A stretch of DNA of 64,000 nucleotides. Origin: Linum tenue (lineage: Eukaryota; Streptophyta; Magnoliopsida; Malpighiales; Linaceae). The notes below the pieces were generated by a model. That model saw only the letters and a list, made by a program, of their open reading frames with translations, was not told the origin of the DNA and searched no databases. Of the stretch, positions 24,001 to 35,230 are shown in pieces. Each line of letters begins with the position of its first letter. Position 1 is the first letter of the stretch. The stretch lies in the NCBI GenBank assembly GCA_946122785.1, contig CAMGYJ010000006.1, positions 434,001-498,000 of the forward strand, given 5' to 3'. The position numbers were made by a program, and so were the translations under genes.

Positions 24001-25520
24001 GTAACTTTCCTGACTCTTTGGGTGTTTTGGTGCCACTTTCCTATGTTTTGCTAACTAACCATGGCATCTTGCTGTCTGGCAGTTGATTGCCTGGCTATGT
24101 CTAGTGTTACTATTTATAGGTTGCCAATTTCCTTCTTTCATGCACGTGTGGACAAATCTCTACTTTGCACCTTTTTTGAAAGTTTCATAGGTTTGTTTGA
24201 TTTGTTTCCATTCATTTGTGCCCTTTGACTTGAACTAGTTGGCCAGACCTTAGTGCTGGTTAGGAATCTAGTTAGGGAAATCCTTGTAGCGAACAATGGC
24301 TAGAACCCTTTTACTCCCAGTTGTATGTAGCATATGAACTGATTTAACGATATGAACATGTCTGTTTTCATATGACTTGTTGCTTCCTCCAGCATGTCTC
24401 TAATTGTCATAGGAGGTTTAAATTGGAAGTCGTTGACTTTTTTAATTATTCCTTACAGTTTTGTAGTTTGTGCTACAAATATCAATGCACATTCTGTGGT
24501 CTAGTAGAATAATCATGTGTGTGATCATGTTCGTATTCATAGATTTACCATGATTACAGTAGTTGAAGAAAACAGTGTGTTCATTTTCCCCCTCATATCG
24601 TATGCAGAAAACGGGCTCAAGATGTAACTGAATGTGTAGAGTTAAGTTGCTTCGTTGAGTGGAGATAGGAAACTGATGAATAATTAACAAGGAATTGCAA
24701 AGTTAGCGAACATTTTCCCAAGATCTTCTGTTGTCTCTCTCCTTGGTCGAAGAAGCTTTCTTATTTCTGAAAAGAAGAAATCCCAACGGGCACTGCCTTT
24801 ACTTTTAGACCTTTCAAGAGTAATTAAGTGTTTGAATTCTATCTTTTCATTCATATATGGTATTTACTGTGGTGCTTGGAAGTGTTAAAGAATCTATCTT
24901 TTCATCCCATTGTGCCAAGAACTTGGATAATATTTCCATCTGCGCTTTAAGTTTTCTTGCCTTTAGAGTTTTCTGTGGTGATGTCTGCTTACTGTAGGGA
25001 GTGTGGAAGTATCATTGTCTTTTGATCTTAATTTGGTTCTACCATCATCCTGTTCTTTTCTTTCTTCTCTGTGATGTAATTTCAGCTGTAAACACTGCTC
25101 CGAATTAAGCTTCTAGTATCTCGTCTTTCCCTTATCAGTTAAGTTGTGTGAATGAGTTCTCCATTTTGCTGTTCTGAACATCCTGTGATCTCATGCTTCC
25201 AATTGTTGATTTAGTAGTGTTGTCTGTTGTACAGTCAGAATGCATCCGATACCGATACTGCTAGCAACATGTATTTTCTTTCCTTTAATATTTCCTTTGT
25301 ATTTCAGCTGTAGTATTGAGTCTTTTCCTTAACGGTTATGTTCTGTTGTATTGGTTCTTCAGTTTGCTGTTCTGGTCATTCTGTTATCTCATTCTTCCAA
25401 TTGTTGAAATTTCTGACTTAGCTTAAAAGTATTCTAGTCGCTATATTGAGAAGCTTTCTCAGTAGATCTGAATCAGAAGTTGACTGGATTTAATCTTGTG
25501 CAGCTTTGAGTTGGGGAGCC
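21086..25520 (+). other. Presumed 3' part of pri-miR156 and leader/intron of the RAV gene
   Basis: T-rich sequence with many splice-like sites and no protein-coding signature. A 26-bp tandem duplication (CCCTATTGATCAGCACC...) occurs at about 23788-23838. The end, TTAATCTTGTGCAG at 25490-25503, reads as a 3' splice site 17 bp before the RAV start codon, so at least part of this stretch may be a 5'-UTR intron of the RAV gene. Where the MIR156 transcript ends and the RAV transcript begins cannot be read from sequence. Confidence 0.45.
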
Positions 25521-26612
25521 ATGTTCGAGGAAGACCCAAGGAGCATAATCTCGCATGAGCTCTCGATCTTCGATGAACTCTCCGATTCCAGCAGCACCAC
25601 CCGCCGCTGCCTTCTCAACCCACCGAACAGCAAGCGTGCTCGATACTCCACTGTCACCAATAATATCTCCACGTCATCCAAGTTCAAAGGTGTGGTACCA
25701 CAGCAAAATGGCCATTGGGGTTGCCAAATCTACGCCCACCACAAAAGAATCTGGTTAGGCACATTCAAAACCGAGAGCGAAGCAGCCACAGCATATGACA
25801 GTGCTGCCCTCAAGCTCCGTGTCGGCAGTGGTGGAGATAGCAGTACTGTGCGGCGGAACTTCCCTTTCAATTCCTTCACTGCCCAAGAACCCGAGTTCCA
25901 GACCCACCACACCTTGGAAGCCATCCTCAGCATGATCAAAGATGGGACCTACCAGTCCAAGTTCGCTGAGTTCATCATCTCTCGGGTGGGGACCACCACC
26001 GAGCTGACCCTCGACCTCCCCCCTAGGCCGAGAGCAATGTCATGCGGTGATGTCATCTGCAAGCAGTTGTTCCAGAAGGAGCTGACCCCAAGCGATGTGA
26101 GCAAGCTGAACAGGCTGGTGATACCAAAGAAGTACGCGGTGAAGTACTTCCCCAGGGTGCCTGATGAGGTTGCAGCGAGTGGCAACGACAAGGTGGGGGA
26201 GGAGGACAGTAATCTGGTGCTGAGCTTCTACGACAGGTCGATGAGGACGCCGTGGAAGTTTCGCTACTGTTACTGGAAGAGCAGCCAGAGTTTTGTGTTC
26301 ACAAGAGGGTGGAATCGGTTCGTGAAGGACAACGGTCTGAAGGCCAACGACACCATCACCTTCTGCTTGTGTGAAAGGCATGGTGGTGGAGAGGCGGGAA
26401 CCAACGAGACGTTTTTCATGATCGATGTGAGCAACTGTAAGGAGAACGAGAATCCTCCGCCGGGTTCAATGGTCGAGCTGCAGTTAGGCAGTGGGGGGAG
26501 ATCGAGTAGTAGTGTTCTGTGCGAGGAAACCGACGGGATCAAGAAGCAGGCGAGGGCTGCTGATCATGATGAGAAGAAGGGGATAAAGCTCTTTGGAGTG
26601 ACAATAGCTTGA
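25521..26612 (+). CDS. RAV-type AP2/B3 transcription factor
   Basis: Intronless CDS of 363 aa, a nuclear DNA-binding protein of the plant RAV family. The AP2 domain (about 54-114) starts KFKGVVPQQNGHWG and keeps RIWLGTF and the AATAYDSAALKLR helix. The B3 domain (about 182-303) begins LFQKELTPSDVSKLNRLVIP and contains WKFRYCYWKSSQSFVFTRGW. RAV proteins use AP2 for CAACA and B3 for CACCTG-like sites. The C-terminus is KLFGVTI (356-362), a match to the R/KLFGV B3 repression motif, so a repressor is likely. The linker (HTLEAILSMIKDGTYQSKF) resembles the At1g50680/At1g51120 subgroup more than TEM1/TEM2. The ATG at 25521 is the first in frame; a possible 3' splice site lies just upstream. Confidence 0.95.
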   Translation: MFEEDPRSIISHELSIFDELSDSSSTTRRCLLNPPNSKRARYSTVTNNISTSSKFKGVVPQQNGHWGCQIYAHHKRIWLGTFKTESEAATAYDSAALKLRVGSGGDSSTVRRNFPFNSFTAQEPEFQTHHTLEAILSMIKDGTYQSKFAEFIISRVGTTTELTLDLPPRPRAMSCGDVICKQLFQKELTPSDVSKLNRLVIPKKYAVKYFPRVPDEVAASGNDKVGEEDSNLVLSFYDRSMRTPWKFRYCYWKSSQSFVFTRGWNRFVKDNGLKANDTITFCLCERHGGGEAGTNETFFMIDVSNCKENENPPPGSMVELQLGSGGRSSSSVLCEETDGIKKQARAADHDEKKGIKLFGVTIA

Positions 26613-29130
26613 CATTTTAACACCTTTAATTCTTATAGACTCGAAACTTTCCATTTTACATATGGAGTAGGGTTAATCTGTGGGTTTTGAAGGGACGTTT
26701 TTGCTTTTAGTAATTGAGAGGGTTTTAGGCCTGAGTTTTGCTGTGGCCCCAAAATCGAATGTGTAGCAGTAGTAAGAAGTAAAAAAGCTTCTATCTTGCA
26801 ATGCTGCAATGTTATATGGTTTCATCAGTTGGTTCTCTATGTGGATTCTATACCAATCTGAACTAGATCGATGCGTCGATTTGACTTCGATTGATGTATC
26901 GAGAGTCTGTTCGAAGAATATTGAATACCGTTCATGATGTTTGTGATATCATATGTTATCAGTATGGTGTTTGCTTTGTTATTCTTGTTGTTGATAATTA
27001 GGGCGATAGTGTTGTTCTTGTTCATCGACAATGGAGATAACTCCAGTTGGACTGGGACTGCAACTAGTTCAGCGAAGACAGATATAGTGAGGCTCGACCT
27101 GGCCCAAAATGATTATATGGATCAATGTCTCGAATAAATTGCTATTCGGGCCCACTTTGTGAACTATCCAGAAAAGGGGCGCTCTTTCGGCAAAAAAGCG
27201 TTATCCGGGCCCATTGGTGATATCGTCTGTTCCATCTTTAATTGCTTCATTTATAAGGTAGACTCCGTAAATTTAAAAACCTAGGGCGTTAATTAGTACA
27301 TGGCAATTGGCACATGGTTCTAATATCGTTTTGGTGTCTAAACAAACATTTTGGCTTGGTCCAAGTTGTCGTTTCAACTTTCAGAACTCAGTCGATGATC
27401 ATGCTTCATGATTCATGACAACCCTTGTTGTTTCTAGGCTTCTAAAACACAACTCAATTTCCTTAAGTGGAGTTACTTGATATGTGATCCTGCACTAACG
27501 CGGTAACATTGATTTAAAGAACTCGGATTTTCTCTTCAAATTGAAGAGTGAAATTCGGTTCTCTCGCACACACCGATAGAGTGGTGCGCTTGTATATCTA
27601 CCTTCTATCGTGTGTTCATGTATTATGTAATTAACATAGATATTAGGGTTAGTAGGGGGTTAGGCGGCTGGTTGTGGCCGAGTAGAATTAGGATTCTTGC
27701 TATGATTTTGGGTGTCTTTTACTATAAACATGTATTTTAGGTTTTCATTCATCAATCAAGAAGAATATTAAGAATAATCTCCTAAACCCTAATCTCTTCC
27801 TACCCTCTCAGATCTCTTCTAATCCTCCCATAGGCCGTCAGCCAATTCTTTCCTATCTTCCCCAATTCTCTATCTCCAATCCCCAGTTCTTTCTATCGAT
27901 CCCTAAATATGTTCCTATCTATCTAGTTGCATGAATCACAAGCGCATGAAGAAAGCGTATTTCTTACATATTAATAGTTAAAAACATTTCCATCATCTCC
28001 TTCTAATCGCGGATATTGAGCAAGTCAACGACCATGTACATATATGGTGGTTACTTGTATGAACAGGACGACAATCAGATACAATGAACCGCGATTGATC
28101 CCACTAACTCAAACCGACTGACACAAACTCGAGTACGAGTGTCATACCAATTGGTTCCCCTTGAACGATGGGGAACAAGGAGCTAGCTAGCAACAATATC
28201 AGTTCTTGTTGTTGTTGCAAGGTGAACAATAATTATTGTCGATACACGGGCCAAGCCACAACTTGCAAGGGACATATATGGCCAAAACAGAGAAAGGTGG
28301 CAGACCAGAAAGCTCGCAACCAAAGGTGCATTGCTTTCGTTCTTGACGGACACATTGATTCGCGTCAGGCTGTTCTCAGGACCACAGAACCAGGTTTCCA
28401 TCGATGGCCGTTTGCTGGCCCTTCACCGCCTGCTCTGTTTCCCCATGTGGCTTCCCCTGCTCTCTCTCAACTACCATCACTCAGTCTGCAAATCTCAACC
28501 AAAGAAGAAGACAATTTTCTCGCTTCATCTCACACCATTAATCTACTCCCCTCTCTCGTAGTAGATTCCTTGGCTCTAAACAGTTAAGTCACCCTAGAAA
28601 AATAGGATTCTAGGTTGCAGAATTTTGCAGATCTTGTTACTGCATGATAAACAGTAAAACACAACAGATAGATGTCGACTGAATCGGGGTCATTTTCATC
28701 GTAACAAGAACAATGAATCTTATATCATTCTCTTTACACAAATCATGGAGGCTCTCCATGATCATGACTGAGTTATTATGATAAGTAGAATTGCCTATGT
28801 GGTTTCCACTTACCAAGGGGGAAAGCATCTATAGGTAAAAAGTCCCATTCTTTAGAAGAATTGAAAATGGAGATGTCACCCTCTGTACCAGAAAGTCCAT
28901 ACAGACGTATATACCCACCCCAACTTTCCTTGATTCCTTCAACCAAGTCATTCATGGCGATCGAAACCCATCATCATCCAAACAAACATACACAAAAAGC
29001 ACACACCTTTCACAGTAAAGCTTCAACAAAACCAAACTTTAATGATCAACAATGGCGGAAAAGGTCAATTCCACTTCCACATAACAAATTCTAATTCCCC
29101 AATCACAACTTCACAAACTACAATGGATGG
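26613..29130. other. Intergenic DNA between the convergent RAV and CIPK6 genes
   Basis: Holds the 3' UTR of the RAV gene on the left and of CIPK6 on the right. The longest ORF (139 codons, 28168-28587, +) has cysteine runs and no family resemblance, and I do not accept it. No transposon with clear ends was found. Confidence 0.5.
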
Positions 29131-30453
29131 TTAAGCGACGGTGGAGTGGTCGACGACGGCGGCAGCGGCAGAGGTCCAGAGGATGTCCTTGAGCGCCGGT
29201 CTGAGCTCCTTGGAGCAGAACTGGTTGTACTCCAGAGTATCTCCATTATCCTTCTTCACTTCCACGACGAAGAACGACTGTGTCACGGCGAAGATCTCCG
29301 CCTGAATCCCGAGCTTCCCTTTCCTCCCGCTCGCCTGACCTTGCAGCTTCACCTTCGTCTCGCTCTTCTTCACGCTGAATTTCCCTGCTTTCCCGACCTC
29401 TTCCAGCCTCGAGATCACGCTGCTGGCGGGGCGAGTCGTGGCGAATCTCAGCTCTTCCTTTTCCATCTTCTTCTTCTCCTCGAACAGCGGCGAGAGGTCG
29501 AAACCTTCAGACAGCGAGATGATGTGGAACGCGTTCAGCGTCTCCTTCGATTTCTCCGATTTCGATTCGTCTTCTTCGCAATTGAACGCGTCGAATTCGA
29601 TCTCCTCCTTGCTGCGTACGGTTTTGGGGATGGATTTTCTGAACCACGACGACTCCATGACCTTCGAGATGGTGATTCGGCTCGCCGGATTGGGGTCGAG
29701 GAGCTTGGTGACGAGGCGGCGGGACTCGGAGGAAAACCACGGCGGACATTTGAAGTCACCTCTGTAGATTTTTCTATACATGGCGACCAGATTGTCGTCC
29801 TGGAAAGGGAGGAATCCGGCGAGGAGGACGTAGAGGATTACCCCGCAGGACCAGAGATCGGCTCTGGCGCCGTCGTACCCCTTTTTCCCGATGACCTCCG
29901 GCGCGACGTACGCCGGAGTTCCGCAGGTGGTGTGGAGGAGCCCGTCCTGCTTCAGATGCTCGGAGAAAGCGCTTAGCCCGAAATCGGTGACCTTAAGGTT
30001 GCCCTCCTCGTCGAGGAGGAGGTTTTCTGGTTTCAGATCTCGGTGATAGACGCCGCGGCTGTGGCAGAAATCTATGGCGGAGATCAATTGCTGGAAGTAA
30101 ACCCTAGCGGCGTCTTCCCTCAGTCGGCCCCTGGCGACCTTGGAGAAGAGCTCGCCGCCGCGGACGAGCTCCATGGCGATGTAGATCTTGGACTTGCTCG
30201 CCATCACCTCGTGGAGCTCGACGATGTTCGGGTGCTTAACCATCTTCATCACCGAGATCTCGCGCTGGATCTGGTCCATCATCCCGACCTTGATCACCTT
30301 CTCTTTGCCGATGACCTTCATCGCCACGCTCTTGCCGGAGTGGAGGTTGCGCGAGTGGTACACCTTCGCGAAGGTGCCGTGGCCGAGCATCCGGCCGAGC
30401 TCGTATTTCCCGTGGAGGAGAGTCGGCTGGCCGTCTCTGTTTCTATCCGCCAT
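29131..30453 (-). CDS. CIPK6: CBL-interacting protein kinase 6 (CIPK6/SnRK3)
   Basis: Ser/Thr kinase of the SnRK3 family, 440 aa, intronless as expected for the CIPK6 clade. It acts with CBL calcium sensors in ion transport and stress signalling. The glycine loop GHGTFAKVY is at about 24-32, the catalytic lysine at K46, HRD at 137-139, DFG at 157-159 and APE at 184-186. The activation loop [14 protein letters not shown] is intact. The NAF/FISL motif [14 protein letters not shown] (307-320) binds CBLs and keeps the kinase autoinhibited. The PPI region (about 350-425) ends [17 protein letters not shown]. Sequence blocks such as [19 protein letters not shown] and [12 protein letters not shown] point to CIPK6 rather than CIPK11/14. 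A complete, apparently functional gene; a TATA box lies about 400 bp upstream of the ATG. Confidence 0.96.
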   Translation of the reverse strand: MADRNRDGQPTLLHGKYELGRMLGHGTFAKVYHSRNLHSGKSVAMKVIGKEKVIKVGMMDQIQREISVMKMVKHPNIVELHEVMASKSKIYIAMELVRGGELFSKVARGRLREDAARVYFQQLISAIDFCHSRGVYHRDLKPENLLLDEEGNLKVTDFGLSAFSEHLKQDGLLHTTCGTPAYVAPEVIGKKGYDGARADLWSCGVILYVLLAGFLPFQDDNLVAMYRKIYRGDFKCPPWFSSESRRLVTKLLDPNPASRITISKVMESSWFRKSIPKTVRSKEEIEFDAFNCEEDESKSEKSKETLNAFHIISLSEGFDLSPLFEEKKKMEKEELRFATTRPASSVISRLEEVGKAGKFSVKKSETKVKLQGQASGRKGKLGIQAEIFAVTQSFFVVEVKKDNGDTLEYNQFCSKELRPALKDILWTSAAAAVVDHSTVA

Positions 30454-30467
30454 TGCTGAGATCTGTG

Positions 30468-30490
30468 AATTGACTGACTGACTGACTGAC
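30468..30490. repeat. TGAC tetranucleotide repeat in the CIPK6 leader
   Basis: About five copies of TGAC lie 15-37 bp upstream of the CIPK6 ATG (plus-strand reading). A short microsatellite, probably length-variable. Confidence 0.8.
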
Positions 30491-30852
30491 TACTCCCGAA
30501 GAATTTACAGAATCGAAAAATTGAAAGAACAGAGAGGGTTGGGGGGGAAGGAAGGGAGGGAAACGACTGTAGCGGAATCGGCCGGAGGCCGGGGATCACC
30601 CGTCCTCGACGTGTTTCCGGTGGCAATTCCTGCCGCCGATGCACCTCTGGGCGCGGATGCACAGCTCAGGATTTTGCAACGAAGCTCCTACCATCTCTCT
30701 GCATTCCCCACGAGAGGAATGACTCTGAGAAAATTAGGGTTTTTTCTTGGGGATTGTTTTTTTCCAGGCGGCGGCGGTGGCGGTGAGTGAGAGATTTTAT
30801 CAGATTTCCGTTTCCTCTTTTTTATTTTCCTGGTTCTTCGCGGCGGCCGGAT

Positions 30853-30861
30853 CTTTTTATA
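30853..30861 (-). promoter_or_regulatory. TATA box of CIPK6
   Basis: Minus-strand TATAAAAAG about 400 bp above the CIPK6 start codon. It would start transcription near 30825 and give a leader of about 370 nt. Position and match are good; use is inferred. Confidence 0.55.
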
Positions 30862-33800
30862 GAGAAGTAAGGGGAATGGTTTGTGGCGGAATTTACTATA
30901 GTGACCTTGTAGACCTTTACTGTACAAATCGTAGGGTTCTGATCTGACGGCGTGGGAAACTTAACGTGATCTGGACGGTTGGGTTTGGTTTTTGTTTTAT
31001 TCTTTGACACCCGGGACACGTGTGAGGCAATTACTGGCCTTGGTGGGTGTGAATCCGCCCTCTGGTTGCCGTTGGATGTTTACCATGCTACCCCTTTCAT
31101 CTTCCATTAATTGCACAAATACCTGTGCCTTCTAAACCTAGCCCCGGAAATCGAGCCGGTGATGAATAGTTCCGTATCTTAATTGTTGAATCGTGAAACA
31201 GTTACCTTGTAATAAAATCAACTTAAAAATGGAACCAAAACAACCTTTTTAGCGTGTGGTTCGATCACCGTACGTTACTGATACTACTCGTCGTACTCAT
31301 TAATTTATTGATATGATGGATGTTTCGTGTATGGTAGATGTCTTACATGTATGATGCTTCATCTTTGACTGCACGAATACAAAATTGTACAAACACTCTA
31401 TTTGAACGACACGAGATTTTCGTATTTCGAAGCTTGGTTTGGGTGGTTCGATTCCTTTCACTCGCAATCTCATTGTTGCTAGCTAACTTGACAATAATTA
31501 AAAGAACATATGTACTCCTTAACTGGTCATTACTTCCATGAATCTGGTCGCCTTATGCATCTCTAGAGTCTGATTCTGAGTTTGCTTTTTGAATGGAATG
31601 CAAGGATAACTACTGAATAATGTCCTAGTTCGGGAAGAATTTTGGTTGTACATAGTCCTACACAATCACATAAACAAATAGCCGTAACCACAATACAACT
31701 ATTTCGCATTGCTACATCGAACGACTTACATGATCAAATTAACGTGCCGATAACCTCGTCAATCAAGATCATTCTTTGATTGTTCACTCAATGACACAAC
31801 ACCAAGCGATCATATCCAATTTTCTCTTGTAACACTCAGATGTTACCATTACTAGTACTTAGAGAGTAGCTAGGGTTTGTATTTTATTCTCTAGCTACTT
31901 TGTACTATTCTTTTCTCTGTTCTTGTGTACCATCCTCAATAATTCTTCTTGGAAGGACCAAACAAGCAGGGGCCAGCAGCAAGTGTTGAATTTTTTTTCA
32001 CCCTACGAATGGGTGAAACGGTGACTAATTGAGGTTAAAGATAGTGATAAGCTATATATGATGCGTTTTAAGATAAGAGTAATTGACTTTGTTCGATAGG
32101 ATACAAAGGTCAGAGATTAGCTACATGGTCCTAGCTAGGGCACTATTATGACTACTCAACGCTTTCATCGGTTGAGTTAGGGTAGTTAAAATTCTATGAA
32201 AAAATAGAGTACATGTGATATGGTATTCTAGTATGTTGAGTATGATTGTTTGAGGTTTTTCGTATCCCAGGTCGGTTATAAACGAAGTGTAAGGATGTGC
32301 TTACATACGGTTTATAGGGAAAAAAATAGCTATTTTCATCATAATCAAAGTTAGTATTTTGTTGTGATCTTAATGTACGATGAATTCATGCAAAATTCGA
32401 TTTTGATGGTGGGTTTTCGAGGTGTATCATTTTTCAAGAATCCGCAAGTTAATCGAGGGGCATCGTATAGAACTCATTATTTAACGTATTTTTAACCATC
32501 CTTATACATCGAAGTAGCTAGCTCTTCACAATTGGTAGGATATTCAACGACTCGGTTCAATTCCCACCGCACCTTTGATCTGATTATGATCCTCGAATTT
32601 CCTTTGCCGGTTCAACCAACTCTATCATGTTCCGACTGAACTATTACACACTAAAAAATGGGGATTGAGGGATCAAACTGTTACTTGATTGATGATATAA
32701 AAATAGAATGAAGACTTTAACGGCCACTTTTTCCCCTAGTACTAAATTTAATTAAGTTCTTAATTTAGATAAGAATAGAAGGTACTGAATCTTAAGATAA
32801 GGTTACCTTGAACAAATGGTAAAGATAAGATTTGCCAAATACCAACTAATATGTGGCATATATGTGGGTTATTAAGAAGGTGACTTTTTATTATGGTATA
32901 AAAGCCAGCAGGAGAGAATAGATTTATAGCCTTATAATTTTTTTTTCCATGATAAGAAGATTTTTTAGATATAATTGTTTGATAAAGAACCCACCTACCA
33001 ATAATTATCTTCATTGAGGGTACTTATTTTCTTTTGCTTGTTGGGATAATCTTTGGTCAATTATATGTCCACCCACTAGTGATTAATCAATTAGATCAGC
33101 TGTAATTTTCAGTTTGATTAAACACAGATTGGTAATGAATTAAGGCATGTATATGAGAATTTGGGTGCATTTAAATTAAGTAAGAATTATTTGAAGTCAC
33201 GTGGATGATTCAACCGATCGTTTGAGTCAGTTTTGATTATTGATAACATATGTGTTTGCGTAGTGTCAATTATATCTGTAACTAATCGATCGATGCCGTA
33301 TGCAATTAACTTGTTAGTAAATATTGGCCTTTATAGAAGAACTTCAAGCTTTCTGATTAGCTACTAAATGAATTTTACACTATTCTAACATTCCCTAGTG
33401 CTCATGGGATAACCGATGACTGTTGTTTGTGGTTAAGAACATATATGGTCGATTCAATCCAAGTAACTTTTACGCACTTGGAATAAACCCTAAGATCACA
33501 ATAGCAAAGTCCAAAAGTAAAACCTACTCCAGGTTTACCTTACTCCTTTGAATACCGTTGTTGCTTCGCAATCTTGCTTTTGTAAAAACAACATAGGTAT
33601 ATTAAGCAAATAAGAGCGTACTTAAGAATTGGTACACATATTTAAATACCGTATTTGGTTTACAAGAATAGTAACGAACTGTTGGAAATCTTCAAGCTTA
33701 TAAGAAATCTGTTAGAATACATGTTATCATGTGTTGTAACATAAGATAAGGTTGGAAATAACATGATCCATACCAAAATGAGACATTGTGAAAACGAGTG

Positions 33801-34959
33801 AGCAGAAGAGGTGCCTGTCAAACCACCTCGAATGGGAAGAAGAAAGAGTCGTATCATGCATGTGGTAAAATCGGATATGAAAGGTGGGGATCAATGGATT
33901 GAATTTGCTTGGGAATTTTTGCCCATATATGATAAGAATAGATAGGGTTTGAGAAAGAAGACAAGCAGAAAGCCAAGTCAAGTGGGCAATAATAATAAAA
34001 TGCTTAATTGGGTCATTAAATATTTTTTGTTATTTTTGTAACACAAATGGGTAGTACTTCTCAAAGTGATAAGAGACTAGCTAAAAGCAAGTGAAAGGCT
34101 AAGAACAAAAAAAAAAAAAAATCATCTCTCTTTCCCCCTAATCACATATATTCTTCCAAATCACCCACGAGATAAAAAACTTTGCTGGCTGAATCACAAA
34201 TTCGAAAAGAAATAAGGGCATTGATTGATCAGGAGTCGATCCATTGATAAGAGAACAATTCTATGATATTCGTGAGGCGGGAAATGAAACGAGACCGTTT
34301 ATGAAGTCCTAGATATAGCAAAAGTGCCCATTCTGCTATATCTTGATAGCTCAGATGTCATGACCGTAGGAACGAGCTAGGCCAATTATGAAGGTCCTAA
34401 CAGAGCCTAGCAAGGACCTCTCTTGGTCGAACTAAGCACCATTCAGAACCCTAACGATTACTATAAGTTATTTTGTAACGCATTTTTAGAGGTCTATGAA
34501 TTCAACTGAAAAGTTTTGATAAAATGATTTGAGGCATCCATCTAAGGTCCACGACTGCAGGCAGCCGACTAGCCGATCGAGGCCGCAAGTTGCCGCATAT
34601 GGAGAGGAAAGTTGAAGACTTCTAGCTAGTCTTACTACTGCAGCCACCAGATTTGGATGGACAAATATTTCAAGATACACCACCACACATAATTAAGAGC
34701 ACTAGCTAGCTATCGTGCTTTTGTCAAGTGGACCACTTGCCTTCTCCAATCTCCATTTCCTAAACCCTCTCGTTTAATTTGCTTTGACGACAAAGTGAAA
34801 TAAACTGAAATATGCTCTTGCATTTTGGTTTATTTATTCAGGATATGGATGCTAGGGTTTTGTGGTGGATTATTTATGAACGAAACTAAAAGTCCAATGA
34901 CATCATCATGGTATAGTGATCTGGTGATCGATGGTGTTTTCCACATCTTTTCGACTCTC
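30862..34959. other. AT-rich intergenic DNA upstream of CIPK6
   Basis: The first kilobase is likely CIPK6 promoter and contains ACACGTGTG at about 31016-31024. The remainder has only short spurious ORFs. I see no gene and no transposon with matching ends. Confidence 0.5.
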
Positions 34960-35230
34960 TCTATAAGTATTTGTAGCTTACGTAACTCGTGTGTTCGAGT
35001 TCTCATGACACCGAATATTAACTTCAAACCCACAAATTGACTTTCAATTAAGGGGTCGCGACGTGTAAGAGAGTGGTATACGATCCATAAATAACCATCG
35101 TCCATCGATCTCCCATCATGTCACAAATCAACGAGTCCCAATAACTCGATTTGTTAGGAGAGATTCGTATATGAATCTTAATTACCAGTTTCTTACACGC
35201 CAGTCTCAAATGAGAGCTAGCTTATGATCG
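34960..35230. repeat. Inverted pair of a dispersed repeat also present at 44.85 kb
   Basis: The left half (about 34960-35085), read on the minus strand, gives ATACCACTCTCTTACACG and then GGGTTTGAAGTT. The right half (about 35115-35230) reads CCCAATAACTCGATTTGTTAGGAGAGATTC. Both phrases occur in the same order in the direct repeats at 44843 and 44969. The two halves face each other, so this may be a rearranged transposon relic. A further partial copy starts near 35275. Confidence 0.6.

Noticed and set aside
28168..28587. 139-codon ORF between the RAV gene and CIPK6
   Set aside because: No domain, biased composition and no start context or splice support; probably chance.
29146..29976. 276-codon plus-strand ORF
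   Set aside because: Exact antisense of the CIPK6 coding region; it results from GC-rich third positions and has no family similarity.
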